64,000 bases of DNA from Pseudomonadota bacterium (GCA_023388935.1 JAEWFG010000370.1:1-64000); one strand, 5' to 3'. Shown: positions 44,415 through 53,664, numbered from the stretch's first letter. The notes: a model not told the origin generated them from the letters alone. Made by a program: numbers and translations.

Positions 44415-45952
44415 GTTGCTTCTCCTTGCGCGCGCGACTGCGCATCGAGCTGCTTCAGCAGGAAGTGCTGGACCTTGCCCAATGCCGTTCGCGGCAGGTC
44501 GGTGACAAAGACAACGTCGCGCGGAACCTTGAATCGCGCGAGTTGTGCCTGAAGGTGCGCTCTCAGTTCGTCTGCTTCGAGCCGGCATCCGGATCGCTGG
44601 ATGACATAGGCAACCGGCACCTCGTCCCAGCGCGGGTCCGGTCGGCCGATCACGGCGCATTCGCTGACGTCGGGATGTTCGAGCAGGACCCGTTCGACCT
44701 CGGCCGGATAGATGTTCTCTCCCCCGGAAATGATCATGTTCTTCTTGCGGTCGCGGACCCAGAAATAGCCGTCGGCGTCGCACAGGCCGATATCGCCGGT
44801 GCGATACCAGCCGTCGTGCAGCGCATCGCGTGTGGCATCCGCGTTGCCCCAATATTCGCAGAACACGTTGGGGCCGCGCACCGCGATCTCGCCCGACGTG
44901 CCTGCGGGTACTTCCGTGCCGGCTTGATCGATCACCTTTGCTTCGCAGCACAGGCCTGCAAGTCCGGTCGATCCCGCCCGCGAAAGATCGCCCCCGAGGC
45001 GGGTGTAAACGGCAATGGGGCAGGTTTCCGTCGAGCCGTAGACCTGGAGCACTGGAACGCCGCGTGCGACGAAGCGGTCGATCAGGTGCGGTGGCACGAT
45101 GGTCGAACCGGTGGCGACGGACTTCAGCGACGAGAGGTCGGTCGTGGCCCAGGCGGGGTGCTCGCTCACGGCCTGGATGATCGCCGGAACCATCACGGTC
45201 AGGGTCGGCCGCTCCTGCTCGATGGCTGCGAGGGCGGTGTCTGGCACGAACCGGGCGTGGATCGTGACAGTCGCGCCAAGCTGGAGCGCTGGTGTGGTCT
45301 GGATGTTGAGGCCGCCGACATGGAAGAACGGAAGCACCGTCAGCACATGATCGTCGGACGTCATGTTGTGCATGTGCTGGCTCATGACGCCGTTCCAGAA
45401 CAGCGCCTCCTGGCGGAGCACCGCACCCTTTGGCCGTCCCGTCGTTCCCGACGTGTAGACAATGAGGAGTGGGCAGGAGAGGTCTGTGTGCGGATTTTGG
45501 CTGCTGCCGTCGCCGCGCGCCAGCAAGGTCTCGAATGCGGTGCCACCGGGCGGTTCGAAATCAAGGCCGACGACGGCAGTCCCCGGCGCGATCCGCGCAA
45601 GCTCTGGAAGAACTGCCTCAGACGCCTGCTCGAGCACCAGCAACCTGGCGCCCGCATCGGTGAGAATGAAGAGTTGCTCGGCGACGGCCAGTCGCCAGTT
45701 CAGCGGCACCAGCATCGCGCCAAGCCGCGCGCATGCATAGAGCAGAACCAGATAGTCCGGCCGATTGAGACTAAGGATCGCGACGCGGTCGCCGCGGCCT
45801 ACGCGAAATTCTTGCTTCAAGGCAGTGGCGGTCTGCTCGATTCGTGCCGCGAATGCGGCGTAGCTCAGCCGCTGCCCCTCGAAGGCGATGGCCGTCTTGT
45901 CTGGCGCGAACGCCGCGTTGCGATCGATCAGACTACAGAGATCCACCGTCAA
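44411..45952 (-). CDS. AMP-dependent acyl-CoA synthetase
   Basis: A 513-residue ANL-superfamily ligase: P-loop IVYTSGTTGRPKGAVLR, AMP site VYGSTETCPIAVYTRLG, GWYRTGDIGLCDADGYF, hinge DRKKNMIISGGENIYPAEVE and C-terminal catalytic Lys region TALGKVQHF. Relatives include long- and medium-chain acyl-CoA synthetases and aromatic acid ligases. It activates a carboxylic acid for the beta-oxidation-like enzymes in the same operon and differs from the ligase at 56240. Its start overlaps the acyl-CoA dehydrogenase stop by 4 nt. Confidence 0.85.
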   Translation of the reverse strand: MTVDLCSLIDRNAAFAPDKTAIAFEGQRLSYAAFAARIEQTATALKQEFRVGRGDRVAILSLNRPDYLVLLYACARLGAMLVPLNWRLAVAEQLFILTDAGARLLVLEQASEAVLPELARIAPGTAVVGLDFEPPGGTAFETLLARGDGSSQNPHTDLSCPLLIVYTSGTTGRPKGAVLRQEALFWNGVMSQHMHNMTSDDHVLTVLPFFHVGGLNIQTTPALQLGATVTIHARFVPDTALAAIEQERPTLTVMVPAIIQAVSEHPAWATTDLSSLKSVATGSTIVPPHLIDRFVARGVPVLQVYGSTETCPIAVYTRLGGDLSRAGSTGLAGLCCEAKVIDQAGTEVPAGTSGEIAVRGPNVFCEYWGNADATRDALHDGWYRTGDIGLCDADGYFWVRDRKKNMIISGGENIYPAEVERVLLEHPDVSECAVIGRPDPRWDEVPVAYVIQRSGCRLEADELRAHLQAQLARFKVPRDVVFVTDLPRTALGKVQHFLLKQLDAQSRAQGEAT

Positions 45953-47238
45953 TCGTCCGTTTCGCCGGCCTCGTACAGCGCCTCGCGCCCGATGCGGTCG
46001 AGGCAGAGTTCGGCTGTCCAGGGCAGCATCAGCGAGCCGCAGCGGCTGTCGCGATAGATACGCTCGAGCGGCAGCGACCGGAGCATGGCCTGACCGCCGC
46101 AGGTACGGATCGCGAGCGCGGCGAGCTCATTGGCGCCTTCCATCACCGAATATTGCGCGGCATAGGCCCGTAGCACCTGCTCCTTGCTCGGGTTGGCGCG
46201 CGCCTCCGTGACAGCCTGGAACCAGATCGCCTTGATCTGCTCGAGCTTGATCTGCATCTGCGCGACCGCGATCTGCTTGGTCGGATACATCCGGCGCTTG
46301 ACCGGCGGCATGCCCGGCACCTCGCCGCGCAAGTAACGCACGGTGAAATCGTAAGCGGCTTGCGCGAGGCCCATATAAGTCGGCGACAGCGTCAGGAACA
46401 TGTGCGGCCAGCGCATCGCGGCCTGGAAGTAGACGCCGCGCGGCATTAGCGCAGAATCCTCCGGCACGAACACGTCCTTGAACAGGAGCGTCCGCGAGAC
46501 CGTCCCGCGCATGCCGAGCGGATCCCAGTCGCCGACGACCGAGACGCCGTCGGATGTCGCGGGGATCGCCAGGTAGAGGGTGTTGCGGCGTGAAGCCTTC
46601 TCGCCTTCCTCGATCTCGGTGCAGAGCACGCCGTAATAGTCGGCGTGGCCAGAGAGCGATGCAAATATCTTCTTGCCGTTGACGATCCAGCCACCCTCCA
46701 CGGGCTTTGCCTCCGTGCTGAAGGCAACGCCACCTGCCGCCGCCGCACCACCCTCGGAGAAGGGCTGCGAGTAGATCGCGCCGTCCTCGATGATGCGCTT
46801 GTAGTGGATTGCGCGCCGCTTCTCGTGTTCCGCGCGGGTCTCCGCGTCCATGTCGAGATCGTCAGCCAGTGGGCCCGACCACAGCGTCGAGCAGACATGC
46901 ATGTTCCAGGTGAGCGCGGTCGCGCCGCAATAGCGGCCGATCTCGGCTGCCGCCAAGGCGTAGGTCTGATAGTTTGCACCGAGCCCGCCGTGTTTCCTGG
47001 GAATGGCGATGCCGAGCAGGCCGACGCGATGCAGGTCGCGATAATTCTCGGTCGGGAAGATCGCCTCGCGATCGTAAGTCGCGGCGCGAGCGGCGAATAC
47101 GGTCTGGCCGATCTCACGAGCGCGCGTGATGATGCCGGCCTGCTCGTCACTCAGGTGGAAAGCGACGGGATCGAAGATCGGCGCATCCAGCGCGACCTTG
47201 TCAGTCGCGCCGATGGTCTTGCTGACTTGCATGGTCAT
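45949..47238 (-). CDS. acyl-CoA dehydrogenase
   Basis: A 429-residue flavoprotein of the acyl-CoA dehydrogenase family: AIPRKHGGLGANYQTYALAA, YSQPFSEGGAAAAGGVAFST, WDPLGMRGTVSRTLLFKDVF and the C-terminal domain RTCGGQAMLRSLPLERIYRD. It would introduce a double bond next to a thioester. ATG 47238 (or 47232) follows AGGTGA. Overlaps the ligase downstream by 4 nt; starts 7 nt after the hydrolase stop. Catalytic Glu position cannot be confirmed by eye, and a monooxygenase role is not excluded. Confidence 0.82.
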   Translation of the reverse strand: MTMQVSKTIGATDKVALDAPIFDPVAFHLSDEQAGIITRAREIGQTVFAARAATYDREAIFPTENYRDLHRVGLLGIAIPRKHGGLGANYQTYALAAAEIGRYCGATALTWNMHVCSTLWSGPLADDLDMDAETRAEHEKRRAIHYKRIIEDGAIYSQPFSEGGAAAAGGVAFSTEAKPVEGGWIVNGKKIFASLSGHADYYGVLCTEIEEGEKASRRNTLYLAIPATSDGVSVVGDWDPLGMRGTVSRTLLFKDVFVPEDSALMPRGVYFQAAMRWPHMFLTLSPTYMGLAQAAYDFTVRYLRGEVPGMPPVKRRMYPTKQIAVAQMQIKLEQIKAIWFQAVTEARANPSKEQVLRAYAAQYSVMEGANELAALAIRTCGGQAMLRSLPLERIYRDSRCGSLMLPWTAELCLDRIGREALYEAGETDD

Positions 47239-47245
47239 TGCGCAG

Positions 47246-48064
47246 TCACCTGTGTTTTGCCGCGACGGAATCGATGAAGCCGCCGAGAGCCTTATCGAAG
47301 GCATCAGGTCGTTCAAGGTTGGCAAGATGCCCGACGCCGGCCAGCTCGACATATTCAGCCGCAGGAATATAGGTCGCCGTCTTCGCCATCATCGGCGCCG
47401 GCGCGTTGTTGTCCCTGGAGCCGGACAACAGCAGCGTCGGGACGGAAATATCCTTGAGCGTGCTGCGTTGATCGAAGCCGATCAAGGCCAGCATCATGGC
47501 GCGATAGCTCGCCTCGGGCACGCTTCCCATGCACTCGCGCGCAATCTCCATTCCCCTGGGATCGGGATCGTCGCCGACAAGCTCCTTCACCAGTGAGGGT
47601 GCCAACGACTTCATCGTCTCGCCGCGATCGAGCGGTCCAAGCCGCGCCGCGATGAACGACTTCTGCCAATCGCCGTCGGCCTTGCCGAAGGCGGGGCTGG
47701 TCTGCGCCAGGACGACCGCGCGGGCGAGTTTCGGCGATTGCACTAGCCACTTCTGAACGATCATGCCGCCGATGGAATGGCCGACCAGGATGGGCCTGCT
47801 TGCACCGATCTGTTCGATGAATTGCTGGAGCGCATCCGCCAGGGCAGCGATGCTGACGCTGGCAAGCGGCGCCGATCCGCCGTAGCCCGGCATGTCCCAT
47901 GCGATTGCGTGGAATCGGCTGCTGAATGTGGCTAGCTGTTGCCGCCAGGCCCGTGCCGCGCCGCCAATGCCATGCAGAAAAATCAGGGGTATCGCGCCTG
48001 GATCACCCGCGGCTTCATAGGCGAAGCGTCCGTCACTTGTTATCATTGGCGCAGGCTGCGACAC
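47246..48064 (-). CDS. alpha/beta hydrolase
   Basis: A 272-residue alpha/beta-hydrolase: oxyanion region IFLHGIGGAARAW, nucleophile elbow LVGHSIGGMIVQKW, Asp in LLLSGSRDNNAPAP and His in GVGHLANLERPDAF. Of the PcaD/BioH/NicD-like group, which includes enol-lactone hydrolases, esterases and deformylases. First gene of the five-gene minus-strand operon; the start is GTG 48064 (ATG 48046 is an alternative). An operator-like palindrome lies 62 nt upstream (48126). Confidence 0.8.
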   Translation of the reverse strand: MSQPAPMITSDGRFAYEAAGDPGAIPLIFLHGIGGAARAWRQQLATFSSRFHAIAWDMPGYGGSAPLASVSIAALADALQQFIEQIGASRPILVGHSIGGMIVQKWLVQSPKLARAVVLAQTSPAFGKADGDWQKSFIAARLGPLDRGETMKSLAPSLVKELVGDDPDPRGMEIARECMGSVPEASYRAMMLALIGFDQRSTLKDISVPTLLLSGSRDNNAPAPMMAKTATYIPAAEYVELAGVGHLANLERPDAFDKALGGFIDSVAAKHR

Positions 48065-48125
48065 GCGACATCCTTTTGCTTTGCCCGTCGATGCTAACAG
48101 GCCTGTGAGGGATGGGAAGGGATAA

Positions 48126-48139
48126 TTTTATACTTAAAG
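48126..48139. promoter_or_regulatory. MarR-type operator, site 1
   Basis: TTTTA-TACT-TAAAG, one of six related palindromes (consensus TTTKA-N4-YAAAR). It lies 62 nt upstream of the minus-strand operon start (48064). One mismatch from perfect symmetry. Confidence 0.55.
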
Positions 48140-48205
48140 CAATTTTCGGGCCGGTCTTTCGCGCGCCGGCATTCGCAGCGCAGACCGGCGCTTTCGTTGC
48201 AAAAA

Positions 48206-48219
48206 TTTGAAGGTTAAAA
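48206..48219. promoter_or_regulatory. MarR-type operator, site 2
   Basis: TTTGA-AGGT-TAAAA, 38 nt upstream of the SDR gene start at 48258. Two such sites between the divergent operons would allow joint control of both. Confidence 0.55.
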
Positions 48220-48257
48220 TATATCAAGGCGATCTGCTGATCTAAGGGAGCCCGTGG

Positions 48258-49019
48258 ATGTCCGCATTGCCGCATTCGCCGCACGCGCTGGTGACCGGTG
48301 GTGGTCGCGGCATCGGTCGCGCGATTGCGGCGTCCCTCGTCGGTGCGGGTGCCACCGTAACGGTGCTTGGCAGAAATGCAGCAACTATCGAAGAGGCGGT
48401 CAGTGCAGGAGCTGCGAATTTTGCGGCTGTCGCCGACGTTTCAGATGAAGCTGCGCTGAAGGCCGCCATCACGGAGGCGAGTGCGCGCAAGCCGATCGAC
48501 ATCCTCGTCGCCAACGCGGGCAGTGCTGAATCCGCGCCATTCGCGAAATCGGACAGCGCTCTTTTTGCGCGCATGATGGACGTCAATTTCATGGGTGTGG
48601 TTCACGCTATCAGCGCAGTGCTGCCGGGGATGAAGGGGCGCCCCTACGGACGCATCGTCGCGATCGCGTCGACGGCCGGGCTCAAGGGCTATGCCTATGT
48701 CAGCGCGTACACTGCGGCGAAGCACGCCGTGGTCGGTCTCGTGCGTTCGCTCGCGCTCGAGATGGCCGGCACCAACGTGACCGTGAATGCGGTCTGTCCG
48801 GGCTTCACCGATACCGATCTCGTCGCCGGCAGCATCGAAAACATCATGAAGAAGACGGGGCGAACCCGCGAGCAGGCGATCGCCGAGCTCGCGAAGCACA
48901 ATCCGCAGGGACGGCTGATCACGCCTCAAGAGGTGGCGGATGCCGTGCTCTGGTTGTGCGGCGAGGGCGCCGGTGCGATCACAGGGCAGGCGATCGCGGT
49001 TGCCGGTGGTGAGATCTAG
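48258..49019 (+). CDS. short-chain dehydrogenase/reductase
   Basis: A 253-residue classical SDR: cofactor motif VTGGGRGIGRAIAASLVG, NAG motif VANAGSAES, catalytic Ser in VAIASTAGLKGY and Tyr-x-x-x-Lys in YVSAYTAAKHAVVG. Sequence resembles 3-hydroxyacyl-CoA/3-oxoacyl-CoA dehydrogenases of aromatic-CoA pathways. GGGAGCC precedes ATG 48258. First gene of the plus-strand unit with the crotonase-fold protein and monooxygenase/reductase; it would act on a hydroxy or keto group of the dearomatised ring or its product. Confidence 0.86.
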   Translation: MSALPHSPHALVTGGGRGIGRAIAASLVGAGATVTVLGRNAATIEEAVSAGAANFAAVADVSDEAALKAAITEASARKPIDILVANAGSAESAPFAKSDSALFARMMDVNFMGVVHAISAVLPGMKGRPYGRIVAIASTAGLKGYAYVSAYTAAKHAVVGLVRSLALEMAGTNVTVNAVCPGFTDTDLVAGSIENIMKKTGRTREQAIAELAKHNPQGRLITPQEVADAVLWLCGEGAGAITGQAIAVAGGEI

Positions 49020-49062
49020 CGTGCGCGGCACGGGCCCGGAACAAGGAAGCTAAGGAGATCGC

Positions 49063-49899
49063 ATGAGCAGACCAGCCAATCCCGTCACAGTGCCGCTCGC
49101 GGACTATTCGCCGCAGCATTTCCTGCTGGCCGTGGTCAACGGTGTTGCCACGGTGACGCTCAATCGTCCGGAGCGGAAGAATCCGCTGACCTTCGAGAGC
49201 TATCGGGAGCTGACGGATTTCTTCCGCGCCTGCGCTTTCGATGACGCGGTCAAGGTGATCGTCGTCACCGGCGCCGGCGGCAATTTCTCGTCCGGTGGCG
49301 ATGTGTTCGAGATCATCGGCCCGCTGGTGAAAATGGACACCAAGGGGCTGACCGCCTTTACGCGGATGACCGGTGACCTCGTCAAGGCGATGCGGGCGTG
49401 CCCGCAGCCGATCGTGGCTGCGGTCGAGGGTATCTGCGCCGGCGCCGGTGCGATCATCGCTATGGCATCCGACATGCGGCTCGCCGCGAGCGGAGCCAAG
49501 GTCGCGTTCCTGTTCAACAAGGTCGGCCTTGCCGGCTGCGATATGGGCGCCTGCGCGATCCTGCCGCGCATTATCGGACAGTCCCGTGCCTCCGAATTGC
49601 TCTACACTGGCCGGTTCATGACCGCAGAGGAGGGCGAGCGCTGGGGTTTCTTTAGCCGCCTCGTCACGCCGGAGCAGGTGCTGCCCCAGGCGCAAGTTCT
49701 GGCCAAGCAGGTCGCAGAAGGTCCCACCTTCGCCAACACCATGACCAAGCGAATGCTGGCGATGGAATGGGCGATGTCGATCGATGAGGCGATCGAGGCA
49801 GAGGCCGTTGCTCGAGCGCTGTGCATGACGACGGCGGATTTCGAGCGCGCTTTCGAGGCTTTCGCCAACAAGGTCAAGCCCGTCTTCAGGGGTGACTGA
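49063..49899 (+). CDS. enoyl-CoA hydratase/isomerase (crotonase) family protein
   Basis: A 278-residue crotonase-superfamily enzyme: oxyanion-hole segments AGGNFSSGGDVFEIIG and EGICAGAGAIIAMASD, then FNKVGLAGCDMGACAILPRI. The two catalytic glutamates of classical hydratases are replaced (Ile in GAIIAMASD, Lys in FNKVGLAG), while an Asp in GCDMGA aligns close to the catalytic Asp of dienoyl-CoA isomerase. It therefore may catalyse isomerisation or ring-opening hydrolysis rather than hydration. AAGGAGAT precedes ATG 49063, 43 nt after the SDR stop. Confidence 0.83.
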   Translation: MSRPANPVTVPLADYSPQHFLLAVVNGVATVTLNRPERKNPLTFESYRELTDFFRACAFDDAVKVIVVTGAGGNFSSGGDVFEIIGPLVKMDTKGLTAFTRMTGDLVKAMRACPQPIVAAVEGICAGAGAIIAMASDMRLAASGAKVAFLFNKVGLAGCDMGACAILPRIIGQSRASELLYTGRFMTAEEGERWGFFSRLVTPEQVLPQAQVLAKQVAEGPTFANTMTKRMLAMEWAMSIDEAIEAEAVARALCMTTADFERAFEAFANKVKPVFRGD

Positions 49900-49943
49900 G
49901 GCGGTCGTCTTGCCCGGGATCCCTCTGCAAGGGGGACTTGCGT

Positions 49944-49971
49944 GAAATTATTTTAGGATTAAAATAATTTC
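49944..49971. promoter_or_regulatory. MarR-type operator, site 3 (12-bp perfect arms)
   Basis: GAAATTATTTTA, a GGAT spacer and TAAAATAATTTC form a perfect inverted repeat with 12-bp arms. Its core TTTTA-GGAT-TAAAA (49951-49964) matches the six-site consensus. It ends 27 nt before the start of the monooxygenase/reductase gene, so it is placed to block transcription. Strongest site of the set. Confidence 0.7.
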
Positions 49972-49998
49972 ATTGCCGGGCAGAATGGCGAGGCTCCC

Positions 49999-52350
49999 AT
50001 GAAAGTCGCGATCATTGGTGGCGGACCTGCGGGTCTCTACGCTGCGATCCTGCTCAAGAAGCAACGCCCCGGCGCCGACATCGCGGTTTATGAGCGCAAT
50101 CGGGCCGACGACACGTTCGGCTTCGGCGTGGTGTTCTCGGACGCCACGCTGGACAACTTTGAAAAATACGATCTTCCGAGCTATCGCCGCATCACCCAGG
50201 AGTTCGCTTACTGGGACGACATCGCCGTGCATTTCCGCGGTACGGTGCACCGGGTCGGCGGCAACGGCTTTTGCGGCTGCTCGCGGCGAAAGCTTCTGCT
50301 CATCCTCCAGGAGCGAGCGCGCGAACTCGGTGTCAATCTGCATTTCGAAGTGGACATCGTTGATGAGTCCCGCTTTGCCGACGCCGATCTCATCCTGATT
50401 GCGGACGGCATCAACAGCCGCTTCCGGGAGAAACATCTCGAGCACTTCCAGCCGGAAGTCGACGTCCGTTCCAACAAGTTCGCCTGGATGGGATCGACCA
50501 GGCCGCTCGATGCCTTCACCTTCATCTTCCAGGAGACGGAGTGGGGGCCGTTCATCGCGCACGCCTATCAGTATGAGGCGGGGCACTCGACCTGGATTTT
50601 CGAGACCGATCCGGAGACGTTCGAGCGGGCAGGGTTGACGGGGCTGAATGAGACCCAGTCCGCCGCGCGCATGGCCGAAATTTTTGGCTGGTTTCTCGAC
50701 GGGCACAAGCTGCTCACCAACCGCTCGATGTGGCGCAATTTCCCGATGATCCGCAGCAAGCGCTGGGTCAAGGACAACATGGTCCTGCTCGGTGATGCCA
50801 AGGCGAGCGCACATTTCTCGATCGGCTCCGGTACGAAGCTTGCGATGGAAGACGCGATCGCGCTGGCCGATGCCATGGGGAGCGCGGCCAGCATCAAGGC
50901 TGCGCTCGATCTCTACGAGCATGGCCGCCGCGAGGAGGTCGAGAAGACACAGCATGCCGCTGACGTCTCGCTGGTCTGGTTCGAGCACGTCGACCGCTTC
51001 TGGGACTTCGATCCGGTGCAGTTTGCCTTCGGCGTGATGACGCGTTCGAAGGCGATCACCTATGACAATCTGAAACTGCGCGCTCCGGACTTCGTTGCGG
51101 AGGTCGAGAAATCATTTGCGAAGCGCGTTCGAGAGAGCGGTTTTGAAGTCGACACCGGCAAGCCCATGGTGCCGCTGTTCCAGCCGTTCCGGCTGCGCGA
51201 GATGGAGATCGCCAATCGCGCCGTGATGTCGCCGATGTGTATGTACTCGGCGAAGGAGGGGGTGCCGACCGATTTCCATCTGGTGCATTACGGATCGCGT
51301 GCGATCGGTGGTGCCGGCCTGATCTTCACGGAAATGACCTGCGTCAGCCGTGATGCACGGATCACGCCTGGCTGCACCGGGCTGTGGAACGACGAGCAGG
51401 AAGCCGCGTGGCACCGTATCGTGGATTTCGTCCACGGCAATTCGGCCGCAAAGATCTGCCTGCAATTGGGCCACGCCGGCCGTAAGGGCGCGACCAGGCG
51501 GATGTGGGACGGCATGGACAGACCGCTCGAGGAGGGCGGCTGGGAAGTGTTCTCGGCATCACCGCTGCCCTATTTTCCCGACAGCCAGGTGCCGCGCGAG
51601 CTCGACCGCGCCGGCATGAATGCGGTGAGGGATGCATTCGTCGCGGCGGCCGAGCGCGGCGAGCGCTGCGGCTTCGATATGCTGGAGCTGCACTGTGCTC
51701 ACGGTTATCTGCTCGCGAGCTTCATCTCGCCGCTGACGAACTCCCGCACGGACGACTATGGCGGCTCACTTGAAAACCGCCTGCGTTTCCCGCTCGAGGT
51801 CTTCGAGGCGCTGCGGGCCGTGTGGCCGTCGCACAAGCCGATGTCGGTGCGAATATCTGCGACCGACTGGGCCGATGGCGGCGTCACCGGCGACGACGCC
51901 GTCGCCATTGCGCGCGCCTTCGCCGAGGCCGGTGTCGATCTCGTCGACGTTTCGACCGGGCAGACCGTGCGTGATGCGCAGCCGGTCTATGGTCGTATGT
52001 TCCAGACGCCGTTCTCGGACCAGGTCCGCAACGAGGCGCGCGTGGCTACCATGTGTGTCGGCAACATCACGACGGCGGACCAGGCCAACACCATCCTGGC
52101 GGCAGGCCGGGCGGACCTCGTCGCACTCGGCCGCCCGCATCTGGTCGACCCCTTCTTCACCATGAAGGCGGCGGCCTGGTACGGCGCAAACGGCGCTTTC
52201 TGCCCGCCGCAATATCTGCCCGGCAAGGATCAGATTTTCCGCAACAGCGTGCGCGACCGGCAGGATCTCGAGGAGCTGCGAATTAAGGCTAAGCCCAAGA
52301 CCCGGGCCGAGCTCAAGGCGGAGGCGACAAAGCCGCTTGCGGCGGAGTGA
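49999..52350 (+). CDS. FAD monooxygenase / old-yellow-enzyme fusion, 2-aminobenzoyl-CoA monooxygenase/reductase type
   Basis: A 783-residue fusion. Residues 1-380 are a single-component FAD monooxygenase (IGGGPAGLYAAILLKK, and FAD motif VLLGDAKASAHFSIGSG). From about residue 390 follows an old-yellow-enzyme domain (FQPFRLREMEIANRAVMSPM, GADLVALGRPH-like tail in GRADLVALGRPHLVDPFF). This layout is that of 2-aminobenzoyl-CoA monooxygenase/reductase of Azoarcus evansii, which hydroxylates and then reduces the ring; salicylyl-CoA 5-hydroxylases share it. The neighbouring aryl-CoA ligase and beta-oxidation-type genes favour 2-aminobenzoyl-CoA. Confidence 0.85.
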   Translation: MKVAIIGGGPAGLYAAILLKKQRPGADIAVYERNRADDTFGFGVVFSDATLDNFEKYDLPSYRRITQEFAYWDDIAVHFRGTVHRVGGNGFCGCSRRKLLLILQERARELGVNLHFEVDIVDESRFADADLILIADGINSRFREKHLEHFQPEVDVRSNKFAWMGSTRPLDAFTFIFQETEWGPFIAHAYQYEAGHSTWIFETDPETFERAGLTGLNETQSAARMAEIFGWFLDGHKLLTNRSMWRNFPMIRSKRWVKDNMVLLGDAKASAHFSIGSGTKLAMEDAIALADAMGSAASIKAALDLYEHGRREEVEKTQHAADVSLVWFEHVDRFWDFDPVQFAFGVMTRSKAITYDNLKLRAPDFVAEVEKSFAKRVRESGFEVDTGKPMVPLFQPFRLREMEIANRAVMSPMCMYSAKEGVPTDFHLVHYGSRAIGGAGLIFTEMTCVSRDARITPGCTGLWNDEQEAAWHRIVDFVHGNSAAKICLQLGHAGRKGATRRMWDGMDRPLEEGGWEVFSASPLPYFPDSQVPRELDRAGMNAVRDAFVAAAERGERCGFDMLELHCAHGYLLASFISPLTNSRTDDYGGSLENRLRFPLEVFEALRAVWPSHKPMSVRISATDWADGGVTGDDAVAIARAFAEAGVDLVDVSTGQTVRDAQPVYGRMFQTPFSDQVRNEARVATMCVGNITTADQANTILAAGRADLVALGRPHLVDPFFTMKAAAWYGANGAFCPPQYLPGKDQIFRNSVRDRQDLEELRIKAKPKTRAELKAEATKPLAAE

Positions 52351-52405
52351 CCGCCCGTGCGACGTTAACCCCATTGCCTGGCGTATTTCGAGTGGAGTAG
52401 GGGCG

Positions 52406-53656
52406 ATGAAGGCGATTATCATCGGTGGCGGCATCGGTGGTCTCACCACGGCATTGATGCTGCGGGCCCGCGGCCTGGCTTGCGAGATATTCGAGCAGTC
52501 CGATACTATCCGCGAGCTCGGCGTCGGCATCAACACGCTGCCGCATGCCATGCGTGAGCTCGCAGGCCTCGGTCTGTTGCAGAAGCTCGATGACGTCGCG
52601 ATCCGCACCGACCAGCTCTATTACCTCAACCGCCACGGCCAGGAGGTCTGGCGCGAAGCTCGCGGCATCGACGCCGGTCACGACGTGCCGCAATTCTCGA
52701 TCCATCGCGGACGGCTTCAAGGCGTCATCCATCACGCCGTCGAGGAGCGGCTCGGGCCGGAAGCAATTCACACCGGCTGCCGGCTCGGTGCGTTCACGCA
52801 GGACGAGGGTGGCGTCACGGCCTACTTCTTCGATCGTTCGGGCGCGCACAACCATACCGCGCGCGGCGATATTCTGATCGGCGCCGACGGCATTCATTCA
52901 CGCGTGCGCGAGACCCTGTTCCCGAACGAGGGGCCGCCTTGCTGGAACGGCCTGATGTTATGGCGCGGTGCGCGCGACTGGCCGTTGTTCCTCACCGGCA
53001 GGTCGATGATCGTGGCCGGCGGCCTCAATGCCAAGGTGGTGATTTATCCGATCGGGGAGGGATCGAGCCCGGCAAGCCGTCTTACCAACTGGGCGGTGCT
53101 TGTGAAGGTCGGCGAGGGCAATGCGCCGCCGCCGCGGAAGGAGGATTGGTCGCGGCCCGGCCGTCGCGAGGAGCTGATGCCACATGTTGCGCGCTTCTCG
53201 GTGCCCTATGTCGACGTAAAAAGCCTGATCGCCGCGACGCCTGAATTCTACGAATATCCGACCTGCGACCGCGATCCCTTGCCCTATTGGTCGTCCGGGC
53301 GCGTCACGCTGCTCGGCGATGCCGCGCATCCCATGTATCCGGTCGGCTCGAACGGAGCTTCGCAGGCGATCCTCGATGCCCGCTGCCTTGCGGACACGCT
53401 GGTGCGCGCCGAGCATCCGCGCCAAGCCTTGGTCGAATATGAGAAGAAGCGCCTGCCGATGACGGCAGATATCGTCCGCTCCAACCGCCGTGGCGGCCCC
53501 GAGGGCGTTATTGATGCCGTCGAGCAGCTTGCGCCCGATGGCTTCGACAACGTCGACAATGTCCTGAGCTATTCCCAGCGCGAGGCGATCGTGCGTGGCT
53601 ATGCGACCAAGGCCGGCTTCGCCGCAGTGCCGGGACTCGCGGCGGTGCGCGCCTAA
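52406..53656 (+). CDS. FAD-dependent aromatic monooxygenase (salicylate hydroxylase-like)
   Basis: A 416-residue class A flavoprotein monooxygenase: dinucleotide motif IIIGGGIGGLTTALMLRARG, DG motif ILIGADGIHSRVRETLF, and GD motif VTLLGDAAHPMYPVGSNGAS. It hydroxylates an aromatic or heteroaromatic substrate using NAD(P)H. ATG 52406 begins 55 nt after the fusion gene; the open frame upstream is not homologous. Substrate is unknown; a free-acid relative of 2-aminobenzoate is possible. Confidence 0.84.
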   Translation: MKAIIIGGGIGGLTTALMLRARGLACEIFEQSDTIRELGVGINTLPHAMRELAGLGLLQKLDDVAIRTDQLYYLNRHGQEVWREARGIDAGHDVPQFSIHRGRLQGVIHHAVEERLGPEAIHTGCRLGAFTQDEGGVTAYFFDRSGAHNHTARGDILIGADGIHSRVRETLFPNEGPPCWNGLMLWRGARDWPLFLTGRSMIVAGGLNAKVVIYPIGEGSSPASRLTNWAVLVKVGEGNAPPPRKEDWSRPGRREELMPHVARFSVPYVDVKSLIAATPEFYEYPTCDRDPLPYWSSGRVTLLGDAAHPMYPVGSNGASQAILDARCLADTLVRAEHPRQALVEYEKKRLPMTADIVRSNRRGGPEGVIDAVEQLAPDGFDNVDNVLSYSQREAIVRGYATKAGFAAVPGLAAVRA

Positions 53657-53664
53657 AACAGCTG

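Noticed and set aside
44234..46057. Long plus-strand open frame opposite the ligase and opine-dehydrogenase-like genes
   Set aside because: Arginine- and alanine-rich shadow frame with no family match; the minus-strand genes are well supported.
49999..52350. Salicylyl-CoA 5-hydroxylase as the reading of the monooxygenase/reductase fusion
   Set aside because: Same architecture, but no gentisate dioxygenase or gentisyl-CoA hydrolase is present, while ligase, SDR, crotonase and dehydrogenases fit the 2-aminobenzoyl-CoA route better. Not excluded without assay.
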